Assembly (NCBI GenBank): GCA_025766275.1
Contig: JAFKAC010000035.1
Location: 372,001 to 436,000 of the forward strand
DNA length: 64,000 bases
DNA from: Lactarius indigo
Lineage: Eukaryota; Basidiomycota; Agaricomycetes; Russulales; Russulaceae
Direction: 5' to 3'
Shown here piece after piece: positions 23,355 through 35,447 of this stretch. The stretch's first letter is position 1; each line of letters begins with the position of its first letter. Position numbers and translations under genes: made by a program. The notes below the pieces were generated by a model. It was not told the DNA's origin. It saw only the letters and a program-made list of their open reading frames with translations, and made no database searches.

Positions 23355-25371
23355 AGATCTTGAAGTATGAGGTCTTTTACCTCGTCCGTGCTATTGGCCA
23401 CCTGTGTAAGCCATTCCTTTGCCTGCTCTCCGGCGGTTTTCATGGTAGTTGCCGCATTGATTTGTGGTGTGGGTGTCGTGCTGACTGGTGGTGACGTGTA
23501 GCCAGGTAGTGATGGCTCGTACTGTGATACCGGCCCTTGGGGGTACCACGTGGTTTCGGTCATTCTGCTACTGGAGGGAGTGTTCTGCCACTGCTTTGGA
23601 GGTCGCGGATGTGGGCAATTTCGTGAGAGGTGCCCTGGTGCATTACAGTTATAACAGAGGACGTTCCTTAGGTCTCTTCGAGATCCTCCTCGTCCTTGTC
23701 CTCTAGCTCTGGGTCCTCCTCTGGGTGGAAACGGAGGCGGGGACCACGTATGGGGCAACTTGTTGAAGTCGATATCTTCTGACCCTGCAAGTCTTACCTT
23801 GGCACGGTCTGTGGACGTGTCCATCGCCCATGGGTTGGTTTGTGGTAAGTTCTGTGGGAGTGTCCATCCGGCGTTGCCGCTTTGCTTCTTTGGCTGCATT
23901 GACGTATTCTTGTACTCATTGAGCCTTGCTTTGAGGTGTATGTAGTTTTTCTGTCGCTTGAGGACGGCCCTTTTCCAATCATCGAATGTGACTGGGTCGT
24001 CGAACTGGAACGTGTTTTTGAACAGTTCCTTGGGTAACCCCGACATAAAGAGGTCGATGGTTTGTGGTTCGTTGAGGCAATAATGAGCCTTCCGTGCGAG
24101 CTGCTCGAAATCATTGACGTACTTATCAATGTCTTCTCCCATCATTTTGAAGCCTTTTCGTAATATGGCTTGCGCTTGTTCTCGCTCCAGCATGTTTTCG
24201 AATCGCTGACTGAAGCTGTTGGCCACGGCTTCCCATAGTTCTCAAGTGTGGGGACTGATCCCTCGTTGTCTTTGCCTGTTGAGCCAGTTCAGGAAGGATA
24301 GGACCCATTCACTGACTGCTCTGCCTTTGATGTAAGATAGGAATAGGAGGCATCTCCTATAGTCGTTTTGCATGATGGGGGCGTCCAAGTTCATGCCCCA
24401 GTAAACATGCCACTGCGTCAGAAACTGGTCCACTTTAAGTCTGTCTCCGTCAAAAATTGAAGGGGGCTCGCCGGTGAGTTTCTTGTTGTGATGTCCTCCC
24501 CCTCCAGCATCTCCTCCTCCTCACCGCCACCTCCACCTCCTCCTGGTGGTCCAGCCGGTGGTCTTTGCGGTGGTTCGGTTCTTCGTAGGTCGAAGGGAAT
24601 TCCCCCCCCTGGTGGTGGCGGTGGGTTGTAACCTGGTCCTCCTACGCCTGGCGGTAGTTCTAGCACTGGTCGCCTTTCGGATGGAGGGTCTCCTCTGTCG
24701 GACCCTATTGCTCGGAATATTGCGGCATCGTCTGCTGTCATTCGCACTCCTGTCTCCGGATTGATAGGCATTAATATTTCTCTTGCCTCTGCTCGTATCG
24801 CACGTGATTCTTCCAACACAACTTCTTCCATGGTTTGTGTTATTGTGGCCATAATGGCTGGCGATCGTACGTGAATAGGCTCTGGCTCTGTGATATGGGC
24901 AGACTCAGCTCATTCGATAAGCAAGTCTTGTATCGCTCCTCCACTGCTTTCAGTTTGGTCTGGCTGTCGTCCGTCTTCACCTTCATCCTGGGTGTGCTCT
25001 GTTCCTTCAGTAGATACAGCCTCTCCGGTCGTATGTTCTTGCAATTGCCCGTCAATCGGTCCCCAGTCTGCTCGGCTATTGAGTTCTCGTGCATCAATGT
25101 CGCAGTGATATCTGGGTCCTGCTGGTCGTACGACGTCCCACTGAGAGCCTATGGGGTTCCACGTAACCTCTGTCCAGCACAGGTGGTCGAAGTTGAACTC
25201 AACTGGTTGGAACCTAGTAGGTCCGTTAAACTCTACAAAATACCCGGTTTCTTCTTGTCTTTCCCTCCAATTGGCTGCTTGTAGAAAGCATGTAGGGACG
25301 TTACGTTCTCCTCTTCTTGGGAGCGAATAGGGACAGAAGCTCGTCCACTGGTCTCTTGTTGTTACGGCCAC
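23324..25371 (-). pseudogene. T5 gag (broken)
   Basis: N-terminal domain, Gly/Pro linker, capsid-like region and zinc knuckle CYNCNAPGHLSRNC, ending WGKEGFRDT-stop. Broken by TGA at IE-stop-AES (about 24912), a frameshift near 24500 in the Gly-rich linker, and TGA at HT-stop-ELWE (about 24241). The start is again GTG in an A(-3)/G(+4) context. Confidence 0.85.
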
Positions 25372-25389
25372 GATGTATCTTGGTCTTAA

Positions 25390-25904
25390 TGTAACGTCGT
25401 CACAACGTTAGCTCAACTTGAGCACGATGCGGCGATAACAACTTAGCGATAATCTTGACACGACGACACGAAGGTCCATGTTCTTGCCTTAGTGAATACT
25501 CGGAGGTACACCAACAAGTCTTGCGGGTTGATGTTTTGTCACAACGAAGTTGGACACGAAATGTATGAAAGAGACTTGAGAGACTGAAGAGTTTAGAAAG
25601 AAACAAGTGATGATTCAAGAAGACCAAGATGGCATATCTTGGTCTTCATCGACTACTTTAAATACAAGTTGAGCAGGCTTACAAGCGCTGCTATGAGTCA
25701 CAGTATAGTAGTGTCCAACGTGTCGCAGAAACAACTCAAACCCTAATACTACTACTACTAGTATTAGTGGCACAAGTCATCAGTCAGCTATCGTACCGTA
25801 TCTCCTATCGCACCCCCATATCACCGTAAGTAAGTCCGCAACTAATCTACCTTACTGCCGTAGTTGCAACCGGTACAGTAAGGGTCCTCAGTCAAAACGT
25901 GACA
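25390..25904 (-). repeat. T5 5' LTR (515 bp)
   Basis: TGTAACG...GTGACA on the plus strand, with the terminal CGTAACA altered to CGTGACA. Contains the conserved inverted repeat AAGACCAAGAT/ATCTTGGTCTT and the TTTAAATA box. Its U5 differs from other copies. Confidence 0.85.
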
Positions 25905-27511
25905 CAGGAACTCTCCGAATACAACTTCGTACTCAAACACATTCCCAGCACCAAGAATACCCAAGCAGACTCACTATCAAGATGCCCTGACTATGATGAT
26001 GGAACAACAGATAACGACCACGTCACGGTACTACCCGAAGAAGTGTTCCTGAAAGTCACCCAGACGTCCATGCACGATATGGACATATGGACTCAAATCA
26101 CCCAAAACATGGAAGAATCAGCAGTACTTCCATGGGTCGAACCTCACAACCTAAAGAAGCATGACGGGCTATGGTGGAAGGGCGACGCCCTTGTTGTTGT
26201 GGGAAACAACAATCTTAAGCGGGGGGTGATTACCTTTTTCCATGACACTCCAAGCACTGGACATCCAGGAATCGCCAATACCCTAGAACTATTACGACAC
26301 GACTTCTGGTGGCCGAATATGCGAAAAGATGTGGAAGCGTATGTCAAAGGATGTGCCACCTGCCAAAGCAACAAGATTAACCCCCACTGACAAAAACCAC
26401 ACTTATTCCCCATCACCACAGACCCAGCGGCTGAACCCTTCGAAGTGGTAGCAATGGACTTCATAGTCAAACTCCCCATATCAAACGGATTTGACTCAAT
26501 CCTCACCATCACTGATCACGATTGCTCAAAAGCATCAATATTTATCCCCTGTAATGAAACCATCACATCGGAAGGAGTGGCCAAACTTTATCTCCAACAC
26601 GTGTACCCTCATTATGGCCTACCCCGAAAAATCATATCCGATCGAGACCCCAGATTTGCGTCTACCTTCATGAGACAACTGTGCCACACTCTGGGAATAC
26701 AACAAACATATCATCAGCATATCACCCACAAACCGATGGCCAGTCGGAACGCACCAACCAATGGCTGGAACAATACTTACGACACTGGTGCAATGTAAGG
26801 CAAGACAATTGGGCGGAAGTCCTACCAATGGCACAATTCACGCATAACTCCTGGGCAAATGCCACAACCAAACACTCCCCATTTTCACTCCTTATGGGAT
26901 GGGAACCGCGAACCACCTGGAACCCCAAACCGTCCAGCTGTCCAGCTGTAAATCAACGATTGGAAGAGCTGCTAGTGCTCAGGCAACACGCACAAGACAG
27001 CATTAAACATGCACAACACCTCATGATGCAACGAGGCAAAACGGGGTTCACACCCTATCAACAAGGAGATCAAGTATGGCTAGAAGGGACAAACCTCCGT
27101 ACCTTCTACCCCACAAGTAAATTGGCCCCAAAGAGGTACGGACCGTTCAAAATAACGAAGGTTCTATCAGACGTCTCCTATGAACTCGAACTCCCCACTA
27201 CATGGAGGATCCACCCGGTATTCCATGCGAACCTTCTCACACCATATAAGGAGACGGAGATGCACGGCGCAAACTTTACTCGACCTCCACCCGACCTTAT
27301 CAACGGAGAAGAGGAGTATGAAGTGGAGCGCATCGAAGACGCCCAGGCACAAGGGCGAGGGCGTAAACTCCACTTCCTGGTTAAGTGGAAGGGATTCCCC
27401 ACGAGTGACAATACATGGGAGCCCGCAACCAACCTGACACATGCTAAAGACGCGATTAGGGACTATTATCGACTACACCCATCCGCTGAAGGGGCTGGAC
27501 GAAAGGTATAA
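25905..27511 (+). pseudogene. T6 pol fragment: RNase H tail, integrase, chromodomain
   Basis: HPGIANT...CATCQ zinc finger, DFIVKLP, SDRDPRF and [15 protein letters not shown] supply the integrase signature. The chromodomain ([16 protein letters not shown]...[17 protein letters not shown]) lies at about 27310-27430. A TGA near 26388 (NPH-stop-QKPH) and a one-base deletion near 26705 break the frame. Unlike T3-T11, pol stops 30-odd codons after the chromodomain (GAGRKV-stop at 27509-27511) instead of continuing into an extension. Confidence 0.85.
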
Positions 27512-27553
27512 AGAAAGGAAGAAACCCTTCGACCAAACTCCCCAGCAATACCA

Positions 27554-29017
27554 ATGACAGACACCCCAGTATCCGACACCACCATCGTCCACATTCTCAG
27601 TAACCCACAACTTGAAGCCGCCCTCGAACGAGGGATCGTTACCATCAACCTCTCAAACGTCCCCCAATTATCACCACCACCATCTCCCCAAATCACCACA
27701 ACCACCAACGTCGCCTCCATGGTACCCCGAACTCCAGAATGAGAACCTGGAGAACTCACCCTGTCAACACCAGAAGAAGGACAATACTCTCCTACACCCC
27801 CTCCACAGCAGTCGCACACTCCCCCACCCGAACCACCGGCACCCTCGCCACCATCTTCTTCACCCCCCACTTCACCCCCACCACTTGAGCCTTTCACTCC
27901 TGTTCGCGTCCATACACCCATCGATTACAACCGACCTGACTCCCCTCCCAAAGACACCAACGACCCTGGTGCCCCCTTCTTCCCAAACACATCAGGTACT
28001 CCGAAGTACTACCCCCTACAGATCCCACTACCTGATGGCGGATCCAACACTGCAAAGTATATCTACTATCGCAAGGGATTCACCGAGGTAGTAGGAACGA
28101 TGGGCGCTGGGCAGCCACACTATGGGGAAACGGTCTATCTCTCGTCACTCAGGCCTAACGTCTCGGCACCCCCCTTCACAGCCAAGCAACTCCAATTCTT
28201 CGACCCCCATGACATTTGCGCTTGTGCTCTAGATGAAACTCTCATCGAGCTCAACTCTCCACGTCTCACAGCTGAAGTCACTAGGCTACGGACTGGACTC
28301 CTTGCACTCAAGGAAATTGATGAAAAGTGCGAAAAGCTAGAGGAGGACGCATGCAAACTACGCTCGGAACGACTCACGGTAGACCTGATGCTGGCTAGTA
28401 CTAAGAGAAGGCTCCAGTATGCAGGGGCTCTCGCCACTATCGGCAACGAGTACGCACATATGATGGCCCTGCCAGCCCCCCTTTGACATTCCCGCTACGC
28501 CATCCCTTTCGCACCACGACGAGGAGGACCACTAGAATTCCCTCGCCTCGCCAACAAACCTCACCGACGCCACTGTTACCACTGCAGCAGTACCCATCAC
28601 CTTGTGCGTGACTGCCCCACCAGACCACGACCGGCTTGCCGACACTGCCAAAGCCAAGAGCATCAGTCTTATCGGTGCATCTTTCACTGCGCAGGGATGG
28701 TTGAAGAAGTCATCACCACCTCCCAAGCGGATGAGCGTATCCGACAGGCAATAAACACCGAAGCGTCCACTTCTTTCACAGTTCTGGAACCGCCGACAAT
28801 TGCTACCGAGACTCAAGGGAGGTGGTGCGGACGATGCTTCCGCACTGATGCCAATCACAACGACATTCGGTGCCCGCAGTATGAGATGTGCCGCAAGTGT
28901 GGAAAGCGCGGGCCTCTCTTCTTCCTCAAAACCCACTACTGTCGACTCGACATTTCTCTGTGGCCGGAGAATGACCTCGACGCTGACATCTACGACCTTA
29001 TTGACCCAGAATCCTGA
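27554..29017 (+). pseudogene. T6 ORF3: coiled-coil and zinc-knuckle protein, two in-frame TGA
   Basis: A third ORF starting 43 bp after pol. One frame runs from ATG 27554 to the stop at 29015-29017 (487 codons) with TGA at 27740-27742 and 28484-28486. Order: short N-terminal helix (ILSNPQLEAALERG), Pro/Ser-rich linker, a module with PDGGS and GQPHYGETVY, a charged coiled coil (LTAEVTRLRTGLLALKEIDE), then four Cys-rich fingers from about 28570 to 28960 (CYHCSSTHHLVRDC, CRHCQSQEHQSYRC, CGRCFRTDANHNDIRC, CRKCGKRG). The middle module matches the Pol C-terminal extension of T3-T11. The role is unknown; nucleic-acid binding is inferred from the knuckles. Confidence 0.75.
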
Positions 29018-29051
29018 AGTCGAGGCGTCTTCAGGCCAAGACGGGGGGTAA

Positions 29052-29623
29052 TGTTACAATTTTCCCTGGACTCGCTCTGTCACATATCATTTCTCCTTCC
29101 CTTACCCCATGCGAGCCCTGTACGATTACGCGGACTTTACGATTATCCGGTTCCTATCACGCAACTTACTTATTGATGCTCACTTCTGATAAAGCTCAAC
29201 ATGTGCTAGTTTCCGTCATGTTCCCAACCACGCACGATCCCGCATGATTCACCTTTATTCCCAGTACGACGCTCCTTTGTTCTCTCTATGTACCACCCAT
29301 TGTTCCGAGATTAGCGATGGTGCCATCTGTTTGTAGTCACCATACTGACCATTGTCTATTTAAACCTAGTTCTATCTAGCTTGTACGGTAGACTAGACTT
29401 CTTGTGTAAATACTACACTCGAACGCCTTCGTGCCCTTATTGTCTCGTGAATCCTTTGCCTTTGCCAGACCTTCGAGTCTTGGCCTTCCCCTACAATCCA
29501 AGTGATTACTGTCCTTGTGATCCTTGTGCATCATCTTGCTGAAGCCGAGCCTTAGAGCTTGAGCTACCATAATTCGACTGACTCAGTACAGGTCGTACAC
29601 AATGCCCCTGTAGTGGCATTACA
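29052..29623 (+). repeat. T6 3' LTR (572 bp), different LTR family
   Basis: Begins TGTTACAATTTTCC directly after the polypurine tract and ends GGCATTACA, the expected TG...CA ends. Has CTATTTAAACC as a TATA-like box at about 29358. Lacks the AAGACCAAGAT hairpin of the other LTRs. The end is inferred from the inverted TGTTAC/..TTACA ends because no partner copy is present. Confidence 0.75.
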
Positions 29624-30146
29624 CTTACGCACCTGACCCAGCTCTCTGACATACTTCCCTATGTCTTCCTCGACAACTTTCTTCCCGCGCCAGCCTGCAC
29701 ACATCTCACGCACCTCGCACTACCTCACTTCATTGGTGCCCCCCCTGCAGTGCACGACATCCCACACGCTGCTGCTCTGCACCTTTGCAGTGTTCGATAG
29801 AAGTCCTGGCTTTGCACCTGCACTCACATATGTCTGCCTGCTTCGCCACATGACGCTACGAATTTTGAGCACACTGTACGATGGCCTGTGCCCCGTGGCT
29901 TTATTTTCCGCGCTTGGTGGCTCACTGAGGGAGCTTGTTCTCGTTCTCACACCCAATGTGGGCATGCATACACATGGGTGGTTATTGGCTGCGCAGGAAA
30001 ATACGGGCGCAGGGCTCGAGGTACTTGAGCTGAGTCTTGACAGCACTTCAGATGAGGTACGTGTCAGCTGGCCCACTCAGTAGCTTTGGTTATAATCAGC
30101 ACTAGGTCTCCCTTTGAGTGCCATACAAAGCAGGTCAGTTTGTTAT
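29624..30146 (+). pseudogene. Host-like gene fragment, leucine-rich (F-box/LRR type?)
   Basis: The only stretch that looks like host coding DNA. Two frames joined by a shift near 29805 give Leu-rich text (THLTHLALPHF, then SLRELVLVLTPNV and GLEVLELSLDSTSDE) reminiscent of the LRR part of mushroom F-box proteins. GTACGT at about 30057 could be a splice donor. The fragment is cut at both ends by T6 and T7. The family is only a guess. Confidence 0.35.
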
Positions 30147-30605
30147 TGTAACGCCGTCACGACGTTAGCTCAACTTGAGCTCAATAAGGCGACTCAGCTG
30201 ATCACGCTCAGAGGCGTATGGCTCGAAGGCGGGTTCTAGATGTACGCAGACACTAGGATCTTTGGCAACGGCGCTCCTTCTTCTATAAGGGCGCGATGGT
30301 AAGAGGGAAGAGATGAGAAGAGGCAAGAAGTGACGATTGAAGAAGACCAAGATGGCGTGTCTTGGTCTTCCACGACTATCTTAAATACAAGAAGAGCAGG
30401 CTTTCAAGCACTGCTATGAGTCACCGTATTGTAGCGTCCAACGTATCGCGTAAGCACCGCAATCCTAATACTACTACTACCGGTACTAGGATCGAGTCAT
30501 CTCCAACGCCTAACTCCTATCATAAACTCCGAGTCCGTGACTAATATACCTTACAGCCGTAGCCACAACTGGTACAGTAAGGGTTCAGTGTGCAGAACCG
30601 TAACA
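30147..30605 (-). repeat. T7 3' LTR (459 bp)
   Basis: TGTAACG...CCGTAACA, followed on the right by TCACCCTCCTTTC, the complement of the polypurine tract. The hairpin arm in U3 carries one mismatch, making it GAAGACCAAGAC. Confidence 0.95.
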
Positions 30606-30635
30606 TCACCCTCCTTTCAGCGTGAGACCCCAGAC

Positions 30636-33600
30636 TCACCGAAAGTCTCGCGCTGTCCACGTGGACTGTTCGTCGCTAATCCTCTCAAACACGTTGGCCC
30701 TCTCGAGCCGGTAGATGCAGTCCCTCTTGTCGTCCCTCGCCGACAGCTGCATAGCCTGAAGTTGGCGAATGCGGGCTGCGAGCCGCTCTTCTTCATATGC
30801 GGCCGCACGGTAACGTGTTACTTCCGCGGTCAGGGACTCGTCCCCAATGCGGTGCAGTGCACGGTCCGTGATCTTGTCCGAGGCAAGGATGACCAAGTCC
30901 TCGTGAGCGATGAAGGCGCGTCCCGCAGCCAATAGCATCGGGTGAGCGTAGAGGGGTTTGCCGTAAAGATGGGGGGAGCCGGGGATAAGCCCTAACACAA
31001 AGGGATTCGCACCTCCGACGATTTGTACGTGACTGGCGTTCCTCTCTACGCCGTCGGGTCCGGTGATGGGGAAGTGAATATAATGGGGCTGTCGATTCGC
31101 CCGGAACCCTTCAGGCGCAAGGACCTGCGCAGGGTCGTCGTCGTGCGTAATGGGGGTGTGAAGTGCGATGCCGGGCAATCGCACACGTCCTCGAGACATG
31201 GCGGTTCCGTCGGTGTGGACGAGCCATGGGGTGATTCGGGGATTAGTAGGGTGGCTGTGCGTTCGAAGGAGGGGGTGTCTGACCGGGTAGTAATCCTCGT
31301 CGTCAGCGTGAGCTTCGTTGTGAGGGAGCGCTGCCTGCGCTGCCGCAACTCGCTCAATCTCCTCTGCGCCAAGCGCAATTGTTCGTCGGCCCACTCCTTC
31401 GTCACTCTCCGCCAATCCTCCGCTGCTTCTAACTCCTGTTGGATCTTCGAGGGGGCGATCGGCAGGGAGGATTCCCCGCGTGCCGATGAGGTCGTCACCT
31501 GGGGGGATGACGGCAATGGGTTCCCGATTGCCATCGTCGTCTCAGAAGATGTGAGGGATGGCATGCTGCTGCTCGTCGTCGGGCTGGTGAGTCGGGTCGG
31601 GGAACCTCTGTAAGACGTTAGCCCATTCTTGAGTGGTGATATGCCCCGCTCGCATGTTTGCAGGTGTGTACGGAGTGAGCTGGACCTGTTGAACCACGGT
31701 TTCTTCGTCGTTTTCGATGAGGTTGGTGGCGTCTTGTGCGACTTGGTCGAGGAGGATCGCCGTGGTGACATGTCTGAGAGGAGAAGTGGGCATAGACGTA
31801 GAAGTGGATCGAAGGTAGGAGTGATACTCTCCCTGGCACTTCTCGTCCTCGCTTTTAAGTCTCCGTACGGCTGTTCAGGCCGCTTGATATGCCTCTATTG
31901 CTTCCGGGGCGAAGACGTCGTCCTTATCGACCCACTGATTCTCCGAGTCAGGGTACCCCTTCCATTTGATGAGATATTGGAGTTTCTTGCGGCGGCCGAA
32001 ATGCCGTGAGTCCAGAACGGCCTCGACTTCATATTCTTCTTCCCCTTCCACAAGATCCAGTGGCGGTCGAGGGAAATTTTCACCATGCATGGTCGTGCTT
32101 TTGTACAGCGTGAGAAGATCTATGTGAAACACCGGATGGATGCTCCACTGCGTGGGAAGTTCGAGGCGGTAATTGTATGGGGACATCACCTGAACTACTT
32201 TAAAGGGGCCGTGGCATCGCGCCGCAAGTTTTGCTGTAGGTTGATTGGTTTGAAGATGTTTTCCTTCTAACCACACTTGGTCACCTATTTGATATTTCAG
32301 GGTGTCTCAGTGTTTCACCCAACTGTCCTGGGCCTTCTTGATAAGGGTTTGGGCCAGCTGTCGCGCTTCCTTAAGCTGCGTGAGTCGGGTGATGACATTT
32401 GGAATGGGAGAGGGCTTATCCGTCCAATCGGCAGTCAGGTTGTAGCCCATAAGTAGCATGAATGGAGATTGTTTTGTGTGCTCATGGGGCCAGTTGTTAT
32501 GAGCGAATTCCGCTATGGGGAGATAGGCTGCCCAGTTATCTTGCCGCTCGTTAGCCCAGAATCGCAGGTACTGTTCCAACCACTGATTGGTTCGTTCCGA
32601 TTGTCCATCTGTCCGTGGGTGATACGCTGTTGAAATGTTCTGTTTGATACCTAGGATTCGGCATACTTCCTTAGTGAACTTGGATGTAAATCGAGGGTCG
32701 CGGTCACTGATAATTTTGCGCGGTAGTCCGAATCGTTTAAAAACATGACTGACGTACAGGATGGCGGTTTCCTCTGCCGTGATTTCTTCGTTGCACGGGA
32801 TGAATATTGACGCCTTACTGCAGTCATGGTCTGTGATGGTAAGGATACTGTCATAGGATTGGGACGTTGGTAGCTTGGTAATGAAGTCCAATGCGATAGT
32901 GTGAAAGGGAGGGGCGTCCGTTATTGTAGTGATGGGGTGTAGTGGCGCATGGGTCGGCCTTGTATTGACCTTGTTCCGTTGGCAGTCGGCGCATCCTACC
33001 ACATATTCGTACACATCCTGCCGGAGGCGCGGCCACCAGTAGTGTCGTTCAACGATCCGTTGCGTTCTACTGATGCCGGGGTGTCCGTGAACGGGCAGGT
33101 CGTGATGGTCGTGTATTATAGCGCGGTATGCGGTCATAGGCCCAGTAATTACCAACTTTCCGTCCTTATACCATTCTCCTTCAATTTGTTTCAACTGGTG
33201 GGCGTCGACCCACGCCTTGATGGTGGTTGGATCCTGGGTCCGTCTCAGTTGTTGCAACAATGGGTGTGTTTCCGAGGCGCGCGCAGCATTAGCAGCTCGT
33301 ACAAAAACTTCCGGAGGTAGGACGACCACACCTTGGTTATCATCTTCTCCCTGGTTGTAGTCTGGCCGTCTGGACAGAGCATCCGCCCTGCCGTTGTTCT
33401 TCCCTTTGATGTGATGGATCTCGAAGTCGTATTCCATCAACTCTAGCACTTCTCGGGCGACCCTCCGGCTGATCTTCTGTGGAGTTTTCCAATATTGGAG
33501 GTTGAGGTGGTCGGAGAATATCTTGATTTTGTGTGGGGATCCTGCGAGTAGGGGTCTCCAGTGCCGAAGGGCCTTGACGATGGCGAGAAGTTCTAGGTCA

Positions 33601-35447
33601 TAGATATCATAATTTCGCTCGGCTTCATTGAGCGTTGCCGAGTAGTATCCTATTGGGTGCTTGCGACCGTCATTTTTCTTCTGCAGGAGTACCGCACCTA
33701 CCGCGAATCCCGACGCATCAACTTCTAGTTCGAACTGTTCTTGTAAGTTAGGGTGTGCCAGCACGGGCTCTTCGGTTACGAGACATTTGAGGGTTTTGAA
33801 TGCGCGATCTTCGTCATCTCCCCATTTCCATTCGGCATCCTTCCTCGTCAAGCGGTTAAGTGGCCGTGCGTGAGTTGCGAAACCTCGGATGAAGAGGCGG
33901 TAAAAGTTACAGAACCCCAAAAATGATCGTACGTCCCTGACTTTGGTTGGCGTTGGCCAGTCCTTGATGCCACGAACTTTTACTGGGTCCATACGTGTTA
34001 CCCCCTTTTCAAGGATTACCCCCAGGTAATCCATCCGAGGTTGGTGAAACAGGCACTTCTCGAGCTTGAAATAAAGGTCGTGGTCCTGAGCGATGCGAAG
34101 GACATCCATGACTGCTGCAACATGGTCGGCAGATGTAGAACCTTCGCGCGTGGCGATGCCAATGTCATCCATATAGACCCGAATAATCGTGCCCCGAAGT
34201 TCGTGCTTGGCAATGGTGTCGCGGTAGATATGGTTCATCATGGTTTGGAAGGTTGCCGGTGAGTTGGTGAGCCCGAAGAACATGACTGTTGGTTCAAAGA
34301 GTCCGAACTTGGTTTTGAATGCGGCCTTCTCCTGGTCGCCATCTCGTATACGGATATTGTTGTACCCCCAGCGAATATCGAGTTTCGTATAGATGTAGGC
34401 GTTGCTGAGGTCGTAAATGAGGTCTTGGATCAGGGGGAGTGGGTATTGATTACGTATGGTGTGTGAGTTGATGATGCGATAGTCCTGCACGGGGCGTAGC
34501 TTTCCATCCTTCTTTTTAACGAAGAAGAATGACGATGCGTACGGGGAGATTGAAGGGCGAAGATACCCTTGCCGAAGCTTTTCGTCCAAGAATTCCTTAA
34601 GTTTCCCTTCCTCCTCCTGCGTCAACGGGTATATCTTGCAGTCGATCGCGGAGGGTGCGCCGGGCTTAAAGTCGATCGCGTGATCCCATGGTCGGGCAGG
34701 GGGAAAACGTTGGGATGCTTCTTCGCTGAAGAGCTTCTGAAAGGCTTGATATACTGCCGGCAGTTCTGTAGATTTCTCCTCTGTCTTTGCCTTGATGGCC
34801 AATTCAGTAGATGTAGTTGCCCGCAAATACGTGTCTCCTTCGTCCATCTCCAGGATGATTGCTTCCTTTTGTTCGTTAGTGAGGGCGGACGCGATAACAG
34901 TGTGACGGTCCAGACTGTCCTGTGTACTAATCACGATGGGCATTACGTCTTCGTGTATGACCGCGTCTCTCCAGTTGATGGTTGGTTCATACGTTGCGAG
35001 CCAGGGATATCCCAGAACGATATCCTCACTTCCGAGGTCTGTGATAAGGAAGCGCATGGTCCTGTGATACCTTTTGGTGTATATGTCTAAGTCAGTGAAG
35101 TGAGTGATAGACCCAGCTTTGTTTTCGGTGTTATCTATATTCCAAATTTTTCGCGGCTGGGTCAAGGGTTGGATACCTATACCCATTTTTGCTGCGAAGT
35201 TGGGATGCATGAAATTGTCGGTGGCTCCGGAGTCCACCAGTGCTCTTATGTCGGCCATTCGGTAATTCGTGCGAATCGAGACTGGAATTCGAAGGGAGCG
35301 AAAGCGCATCATGATTACAGAATTACAATTTAAAGCCCTCACCCAGGCCGATGGGTTCAGGCGCTCCGAAAACCCTCTTTTCCCCATAAGTCCTGCAGTA
35401 TCAAGTCTTTTACTTCGTCTGGTGCGTTTGCGACTCCGGTGAGCCAT
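30636..35447 (-). pseudogene. T7 pol (1603 codons, three in-frame TGA)
   Basis: A single frame runs from 35447 to 30636 with no indel. Protease LVDSGATDNF, RT YMDDIG, RNase H VDASGF, integrase, chromodomain (VLDSRHFG...LIKWKGYPDSENQW) and the extension ending WTARDFR. TGA codons follow DSWVKH, AYQAA and PHIF; for the first two T4 reads Arg, for the third Gln. Everything upstream of the first stop, through most of integrase, is open (1046 codons). The +1-frame ORF (31771 down to 31046, 241 codons) is open. Confidence 0.9.

Larger units (their letters stand above)
21872..25904 (-). mobile_element. T5: 5' half of a Gypsy chromovirus (RT to 5' LTR), minus strand
   Basis: From right to left: 5' LTR 25390-25904, gag, protease, and RT up to FLGFCNF where T4 interrupts it. 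The 3' half (RNase H to 3' LTR) is missing. The right border falls in T6 pol (QELSEYNF), so T5 had inserted into T6. It groups with T3/T8-T10 by protein. Confidence 0.85.
25905..29623 (+). mobile_element. T6: right-hand part of a divergent Gypsy chromovirus
   Basis: Starts in the RNase H/integrase linker (QELSEYNFVLKH), continues through integrase and chromodomain, then a separate third ORF, a G-rich polypurine tract (ACGGGGGGTAA) and an unrelated LTR. It is a distinct subfamily from all others in the window. It is the outermost member of the T6>T5>T4>T3 nest. Confidence 0.8.
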
